64,000 nucleotides of DNA from Phycisphaeraceae bacterium (lineage in GTDB: Bacteria > Planctomycetota > Phycisphaerae > Phycisphaerales > UBA1924), in the NCBI GenBank assembly GCA_019636845.1, contig JAHBWV010000001.1, positions 372,001-436,000 on the forward strand. Direction: 5' to 3'. Below the pieces are notes generated by a model. The model saw only the letters and a list, made by a program, of their open reading frames with translations. It was not told where the DNA came from and made no database searches. The position numbers and the translations under genes are program-made. This document shows, in pieces, positions 59,515-64,000 of the stretch (position 1 is its first letter; every line of letters starts with the position of its first letter).

Positions 59515-60210
59515 TCAGTGACGCCGCTGCCGTCCAACGAGAAGTCCGGCGGCTCCGAGTACAAGAAGAGAACCAGTCGCAGGAACGACCAGCTTGACTA
59601 CATCAATCGCCACGCCTGTCGGCTCGTACGAATAGCCGATTAGTTTCCAATCCACCTCAGTCACACGCTCGATTTGCATATATCCGAACATCGAGAGATC
59701 AGATGATCCATAGCCGATGTACGCAGTGTTGTTCGTCTCGTTGAACATGGTCAGATTGAAATCGCTGAAGGGTCCTGTGCCATGCGTGATGAATGCTGGC
59801 GATACATCTCCGAAAAACGGATCGAACCTCGGCAAGACAAACATGTCCGTGCCGTCAATCGATGTGCCCTCGAGATTCAGCCCGCCGGTCGCCAGAATGG
59901 CGGGCGTTTGCAACGGATGCAAGGGAAAGAGGGGAAGCCAGTTGCCGCCCAGGCCTCCGGCAAGCACGCCACCCGTCGTGTACCCGAAACTGATGAAGAT
60001 CGAGTTCGGCAGTGACCCCGCTGGCGCACTCGCTGGAATGATGCTCAATGTATCGGACAGCGCGGAGATGAGATACTCACCCCGCGAGATGATCAGGTCC
60101 CGATGCTCTCCATCATTCAGCACGACGATCGGTGCGGCCATGGCATTCCCTCCGATGAGCAGCGCGGCGAGCGCGGCGGCGGGGCCTCGTGTGTCTCTTG
60201 CGTACTTCAT
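59515..60210 (-). CDS. PEP-CTERM-like secreted protein, array copy 4
   Basis: ATG 60210 (MKYARDTRGPAAALAALLIG) lies seven bases after AAGGAG; the ATG two codons earlier is too close to it. The 231-residue protein is the most divergent member. It keeps IGYGSSDLSMFGYMQIERVT, VDWKLIGYSYEP and the tail VVPATGSLLVLGAAGLLVG with QRRH, but the middle (PLFPLHPLQTPAILATGG, FVLPRFDPFFGDVSPAFI) is its own. It is probably the oldest split in the array or the founder. It is first in transcription order, with 85-base spacing to copy 3. Confidence 0.8.
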   Translation of the reverse strand: MKYARDTRGPAAALAALLIGGNAMAAPIVVLNDGEHRDLIISRGEYLISALSDTLSIIPASAPAGSLPNSIFISFGYTTGGVLAGGLGGNWLPLFPLHPLQTPAILATGGLNLEGTSIDGTDMFVLPRFDPFFGDVSPAFITHGTGPFSDFNLTMFNETNNTAYIGYGSSDLSMFGYMQIERVTEVDWKLIGYSYEPTGVAIDVVKLVVPATGSLLVLGAAGLLVGRQRRH

Positions 60211-60261
60211 GGGCATTCTCCTTCTATTGTCCGAGCTGGGCTGTACGACCAGACGCTCTGC

Positions 60262-60528
60262 TCATGCCGCTTTCCAGTCGAATCCGACCTGATCCGCGGC
60301 ATCTCCGCCCTCGCGCCGTATCTCCACGACCAGGTATCTGAATCCCGTGCCATCGAACGCGAGGACCGCCACGCCCGGACCAGCGACCTGGGGCACCACG
60401 CCGACATTTCCTGCATCGCGCGAGAGCATCACGTCGTCGAGCCGCGTGGGAGAGTGCGCTGGTTGGTCGAGGTCGAGAGTTTCGCCCACGTCGTTTGGAC
60501 AGTCGCCACTGGCTCGGGCATCGCACAT
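60262..60528 (-). CDS. Possible short ORF or remnant upstream of the array
   Basis: An 88-codon frame (MCDARASGDCPND...) lies 52 bases upstream of copy 4 on the same strand. Its second half has good coding bias and a beta-strand-like pattern: VPQVAGPGVAVLAFDGTGFR, YLVVEIRREGG, and the end GFDWKAA. This resembles the C-terminal edge of secreted choice-of-anchor-type proteins but lacks any PEP-CTERM tail. The first half is less convincing, and a competing start in another frame has the better ribosome site (GGGAGG then seven bases, ATGCCCGAG). It could be a degraded secreted-protein gene. Confidence 0.35.
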   Translation of the reverse strand: MCDARASGDCPNDVGETLDLDQPAHSPTRLDDVMLSRDAGNVGVVPQVAGPGVAVLAFDGTGFRYLVVEIRREGGDAADQVGFDWKAA

Positions 60529-60809
60529 CCTCCCGCGTCAGCAGACGCGGCCTCGGTGTGTGGGGCCAAGGGCACGGCGGCATCGGCAGCCATTCGGTAC
60601 AGCCTTAGCCCCCCCGAATCTCTGGGAGGAGTATGCCGCACGATTCCCGGTCGTGCCAGTGTTATCCGTATGAAGAGAGGAAAAATGAGCCGCGCGAATC
60701 AATCGGAGCGTGAACGAGAACGCCGCACCAGCCGAGCGCGACAATGCCGGTCCGTCGCCCGTTTCCTGAGCTTTGCCGCACATCTCTCAACGCCTACAGC
60801 CGGACCGAC
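60529..60809. other. Gap between remnant ORF and rpsA
   Basis: I see no supportable gene, repeat or clear terminator in these 281 bases. Short open frames exist on both strands but lack ribosome sites and coding bias. Confidence 0.4.
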
Positions 60810-62180
60810 TCAACCCAGCCCGCCCTTGAAGCCCTTCTTGCCGAACTTCTCACGCAAGCGCCGGAGCTCGGGGGTTTCCTTCAGGATCTCTTCGGCGGTG
60901 CGTCCGGGGGTCTTGTCGCGTCCGCCCTTGCCTCCGCGTCCGCTCGGCCCGCCGCCGGCCGGCGCTTCCGGCGCGGCCTTCAAGGCCTTGACCGAGAGCG
61001 AGATCTTCCGCGTGCCCGGATCGATCTTCAGGACCTTGACCTTGACGATCTCGTCCTGCTTGAGCACATCGCTGGCGTGGCCGATGCGCCGATGCTCGAT
61101 CTCCGAGATGTGGACGAGCCCTTCGACGCCCTTGGCGACTTCGACGAACGCGCCGAACTCCGCGAAGCGGACGACGCGGCCGCTGAGTTCCGCGCCCTCG
61201 ACGACCTCGCTGAGCGCGGCCTGGAAGGGATCTTCCGAGAGCTGCTTCAGCCCCAGCGAGATGCGGTCGTTCTCAAGATCGACCTTGAGGATCTGCACAC
61301 GGATCGGCTGGCCCTCGGTGATGTGCTTGGCGATGGCTTTTTCGCCCATCAGCATGCCGCGCTCGTGCGTGATGTCGCTGGCGTGCAGCAATCCGTCGAG
61401 CCCGCCGAGATCGACGAACGCGCCGTAGGGCATGATCTTGCGGACGACGCCGTCGACAACCTGGCCCTCGGTGATGGTCTGCTTGAGCTTGGCGGCTTTT
61501 TCCTTGCGCTCGACCGCGAGGAGGTCGCGGCGGGAGAGGACAACGTTGCCCTTGCCGCGCCGGTCGATGCGCTGGACCTGGCAGGTGAACTTCTGTCCGA
61601 TGTAGACCGAGAGATCTTCGACGCGATCGAGCGAGACCTGCGACGCGGGCATGAAGGCCTGGTGGCCGCCGTTGAGTTCGAGTTCGAGGCCGCCCTTGTT
61701 GACGCCGGTAACGCGGGCCTCGACGGTCTGGCCGATCTCCATCTCTTCCCACGCGGCCTTCTGGACCGCGCCTGGCTTCGAGCAGATCAGGATGCCGTCC
61801 TTCGGGTCGCGACGGGTGACGATCACCTCGATCTCATCGCCGACCTTCGGCAACTCCGCCTCGACATACTGCGTGCGCTCGACGAGGCCGATCAACTTGG
61901 GACCGAACTCGATGAAGATGTCAGTCGGACCGACGGAGACGACCTTCCCCGAGCGATGCTCGCGCCCGGCCGAGACCACGCGCGGTCCTCGGATCGGTGC
62001 GGGGCTCGCGCCGCCCATCGGACGAGGAGTCGGCTTCGGCGCGCCGGGTCGATCGGACTCGACGCCCAGATCGGCCATCGCCGCGTCGAGCTCCGCCTGG
62101 ATCTCCGGAGAGAGATCAGCCCCCTCGCGTCCGGTCGGCTTGGAAGGAGCGGATGTCACGTCTTCGTTGGTGGGGGCCAT
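60810..62180 (-). CDS. rpsA: Ribosomal protein S1 / S1-domain RNA-binding protein
   Basis: ATG 62180 (MAPTNEDVTSAPSKPTGREG) gives 456 residues. After a disordered N-terminus (to about residue 75) there are four S1 OB-fold repeats. Segments such as GKVVSVGPTDIFIEFGPKL, EARVTGVNKGGLELELNG, GVVRKIMPYGAFVDLGGLDG with LLHASDITHERG, and GRVVRFAEFGAFVEVAKGVE with LVHISEIEHRRI mark them. A Gly-rich stretch and a basic tail (RRLREKFGKKGFKGGLG) end it. Bacterial S1 usually has six repeats; four is common in planctomycete-type S1 homologs. It binds mRNA on the 30S subunit. It is encoded 127 bases downstream of the antiporter gene on the same strand. Confidence 0.88.
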   Translation of the reverse strand: MAPTNEDVTSAPSKPTGREGADLSPEIQAELDAAMADLGVESDRPGAPKPTPRPMGGASPAPIRGPRVVSAGREHRSGKVVSVGPTDIFIEFGPKLIGLVERTQYVEAELPKVGDEIEVIVTRRDPKDGILICSKPGAVQKAAWEEMEIGQTVEARVTGVNKGGLELELNGGHQAFMPASQVSLDRVEDLSVYIGQKFTCQVQRIDRRGKGNVVLSRRDLLAVERKEKAAKLKQTITEGQVVDGVVRKIMPYGAFVDLGGLDGLLHASDITHERGMLMGEKAIAKHITEGQPIRVQILKVDLENDRISLGLKQLSEDPFQAALSEVVEGAELSGRVVRFAEFGAFVEVAKGVEGLVHISEIEHRRIGHASDVLKQDEIVKVKVLKIDPGTRKISLSVKALKAAPEAPAGGGPSGRGGKGGRDKTPGRTAEEILKETPELRRLREKFGKKGFKGGLG

Positions 62181-62307
62181 AAGTATCGGTGGGTGAAGGT
62201 GATCGATCGTCTGGGGCATCAGCGGCTGCCGCGCCGGCACGCGCCGACGGGCAAGAGTTTACACGGGCCGGTCGTCCGAGCCAACGGTTCTCCACCCAAT
62301 CGCAGAT

Positions 62308-63873
62308 TCAGCCCGGATCGGGCGTTCGAGGACCACCCGACGGGCCCTGATCGTCGATCGGACGCCCGAAGAGCAACTCGATGAACGGACGGTCTGCCGA
62401 TTTGCACAAGACATACACATGGTCGCCATCGTGCAGCCGTGTATCCCCGCGCGGCGCGATCATCTGCTCACCCCGCACCACCAGCACCACCGCCGCGTGC
62501 CGCGGGAAGGCGATCTGCGACAACGCGGCATCACAGACCGCGAGCGAGCGATCGACGTGGAACGCCAGCAGCTCGCTGTCCAGCGATTTGCGGGCGTTGA
62601 TCTCCAGCACCGCCTCGGGCACTGGTTTGTCCGGCACATCAAGACCGAGCTTCCGCGTGACAAGGCGTACCGTCGCGCCGGGGACCAACGCGTTCACCAC
62701 CACAATGAAGAAGACAATGTTAAAGACTCGCCCCGAACCCGGCACACCCTCCAGCATCGGGTACGTCGCCAGCACAATCGGCACCGCTCCGCGCAGCCCG
62801 ACCCATCCGATATAGCCGATCTCTTTCGCCGGCATGCGGAGCGGCCCGAGGCAGACGGCGACCGCGATCGGACGCGCCACAAACGCCAGAAACAGCCCCA
62901 GCGCCAAACCCTCGCCCCAGACCGATGCAAGCGACGACGGATACACCAGCAGGCCCAGCATCCCGAACATCCCGATCTGGCTCAGCCACGCGATCGCATC
63001 GTGAACCCGCGCCAAACCGGACTTATAAGGCAACGGCCCGTTCCCCAGCACCACGCCCGCGGCATACACCGCCAGGAACCCCGACCCATAGCAGAGCGTC
63101 GCCCCGCCGAACGCGAGCAACGCCAACGCCAGCGTCACCACGGGATACAAGCCAACCGTTCCGAGTCGCACCCTCGCCAGAAACCAACGCCCCGCGAGCC
63201 CGAACATCACGCCGAACGCAAGCCCGATCAGCAACTGCACCGGCACATCGATGGCCAGACGCCACCACACGACCGGGCCAGAACCGCCCGACGCAAGGAT
63301 CGCCTGAACAAGCATGGCGGTGAGCAGCACGGCCATCGGGTCGTTCACGCCCGACTCGAGTTCGAGTGTCGAGCCCACACGGTCCTTCAGTCGCAAACGC
63401 CCGCCCCTGAGCACGGCAAAGACCGTTGCCGCGTCCGTTGATGAGACGACCGCGCCGAGGAGGAGCGATTCCGGCCACGGCAGCCCGATCATCCTGGCAC
63501 AGAGCGCGACGAGGCCCGCCGTCAGCGCCACGCCGACCGTCGCGAGAATGCCCGCCGGCACCGAGGCCCGCCGGATCACCGACAGCGACGTGTTCAGACC
63601 GCCGTCAAACAGGATCAACGCCAGCGCGAGCGTGCCCAGCCGATACGCCAATCCGTGATCATCGAACGGGATGCCGCCCAGCCCCTCGGATCCGGCCAGA
63701 ATTCCGAGCAGGAGAAAGAGCAGCACGACGGGAATGCCCAGACGATCGAGCGGTCGCCCGAACACAACGCTGAAGACCAGGATCGCTCCGAACGCCACCA
63801 TGACGATCGCGGAGGCCGTTGGCTCCGAGGTCGCGAGAATCAACGCCGGGCTGTACGCAGAAAGATCGATCAC
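62308..63873 (-). CDS. CvrA/NhaP2-type potassium(cation)/proton antiporter
   Basis: The start is uncertain. GTG 63873 (MIDLSAYSPALILATS) gives 521 residues and fits the family; an open frame to 63993 encodes a basic leader unlike it. Twelve or so TM helices carry CPA1 landmarks: LILFDGGLNTSL, LLGAVVSSTDAATVFAVLRG, LELESGVNDPMAVLLT (the Asp-Asp exchange region) and GWVGLRGAVPIVLATYP. A cytoplasmic TrkA-C domain follows (about residues 420-500, ending DGDHVYVLCKSAD). The protein would exchange K+ or Na+ for protons at the inner membrane, with the TrkA-C domain as nucleotide-responsive gate. Confidence 0.88.
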   Translation of the reverse strand: MIDLSAYSPALILATSEPTASAIVMVAFGAILVFSVVFGRPLDRLGIPVVLLFLLLGILAGSEGLGGIPFDDHGLAYRLGTLALALILFDGGLNTSLSVIRRASVPAGILATVGVALTAGLVALCARMIGLPWPESLLLGAVVSSTDAATVFAVLRGGRLRLKDRVGSTLELESGVNDPMAVLLTAMLVQAILASGGSGPVVWWRLAIDVPVQLLIGLAFGVMFGLAGRWFLARVRLGTVGLYPVVTLALALLAFGGATLCYGSGFLAVYAAGVVLGNGPLPYKSGLARVHDAIAWLSQIGMFGMLGLLVYPSSLASVWGEGLALGLFLAFVARPIAVAVCLGPLRMPAKEIGYIGWVGLRGAVPIVLATYPMLEGVPGSGRVFNIVFFIVVVNALVPGATVRLVTRKLGLDVPDKPVPEAVLEINARKSLDSELLAFHVDRSLAVCDAALSQIAFPRHAAVVLVVRGEQMIAPRGDTRLHDGDHVYVLCKSADRPFIELLFGRPIDDQGPSGGPRTPDPG

Positions 63874-63958
63874 GTCGCGTGGACCATAACCCCTCCACCG
63901 TGCCCCGTCCAACGCGCGAGTACGATGCCGCCACACGCCGACCCTCGGAGCCCCGCGA

Positions 63959-64000
63959 TGCAGAGTCTGTACGTCGAGAGCATCCCGTCTCACGCGACGC
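63959..64000 (+). CDS. Start of a rightward gene, cut by the window edge
   Basis: ATG 63959 with GGAG eight bases upstream opens a frame (MQSLYVESIPSHAT) that runs off the right edge after 14 codons. It is divergent from the antiporter gene. The visible part is too short to name. Confidence 0.45.

Noticed and set aside
60744-62384. 546-codon open frame antisense to rpsA
   Set aside because: Leu/Asp-rich shadow of the S1 repeats.

Overview
The window is GC-rich, densely coded and chromosomal. It most likely comes from a planctomycete of the Phycisphaerae type. The evidence is the mix of secreted proteins ending in a hydrophobic helix plus RRR/RRH (PEP-CTERM-like sorting tails), HAF-repeat and dockerin-like surface proteins, a DUF4175-like giant coiled-coil protein in an operon with a prenyltransferase-fold protein, zinc-ribbon membrane proteins, and ordinary housekeeping genes (ftsK, phoH, gatB, gpsA, glnS, upp, rpsA). 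The taxonomic call is an inference from gene style, not from a marker alignment. I found no rRNA, CRISPR array, transposase or integrase.

Layout: 1-6.5 kb is a leftward operon whose four genes overlap by 4 bases each (large coiled-coil membrane protein, Ser/Gln-rich protein, prenyltransferase-fold protein, truncated secreted protein). 6.7-16.4 kb carries ftsK, a PgpH-like 7TM-HD phosphohydrolase coupled to phoH, a small lipoprotein, and a PhoR/PhoB-type two-component pair that faces a phosphate-selective-type porin (16.8-18.1 kb). 18.2-20.7 kb is an accessory patch: a SUKH-like protein and a trypsin-like lipoprotein set among three copies of a ~50-bp palindromic repeat and other hairpins. 20.7-30.4 kb holds spoVR, two paralogous zinc-ribbon membrane proteins, an rtcB-like ligase, an FMN reductase, gatB, a family-9 glycosyltransferase with a palindrome inserted in frame, and gpsA. 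30.6-41.7 kb holds a P1B metal ATPase, glnS, a DoxX-like protein, an aldo/keto reductase, an alcohol dehydrogenase, a Tat-exported GH5 glycosidase and a double M16 peptidase. 41.7-51.6 kb is rich in surface proteins: a HAF/dockerin/Gly-rich protein behind a C14 tract, a choice-of-anchor-A protein, a secreted Gly-Asp-rich protein and a periplasmic carbonic anhydrase, mixed with an ABC-F ATPase, an RRM protein, a radical SAM protein and a 37-residue basic protein. 51.8-57.2 kb has a hybrid sensor kinase, upp, tRNA-Gln(CUG), a STAS protein and hypotheticals. 57.2-60.2 kb is a tandem array of four paralogous PEP-CTERM-like secreted proteins with clear gene-conversion mosaicism. 60.8-63.9 kb has rpsA and a CvrA-like cation/proton antiporter.

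Functional links: PhoB/PhoR next to a porin suggests phosphate-controlled outer-membrane uptake. glnS together with tRNA-Gln(CUG) suggests that the GatB found here mainly serves Asn-tRNA formation, although that cannot be settled from one window. The most unusual content is the tandem array at 57-60 kb, the Gly-rich surface protein behind a homopolymeric C tract, and the palindrome-rich patch at 18-21 kb.
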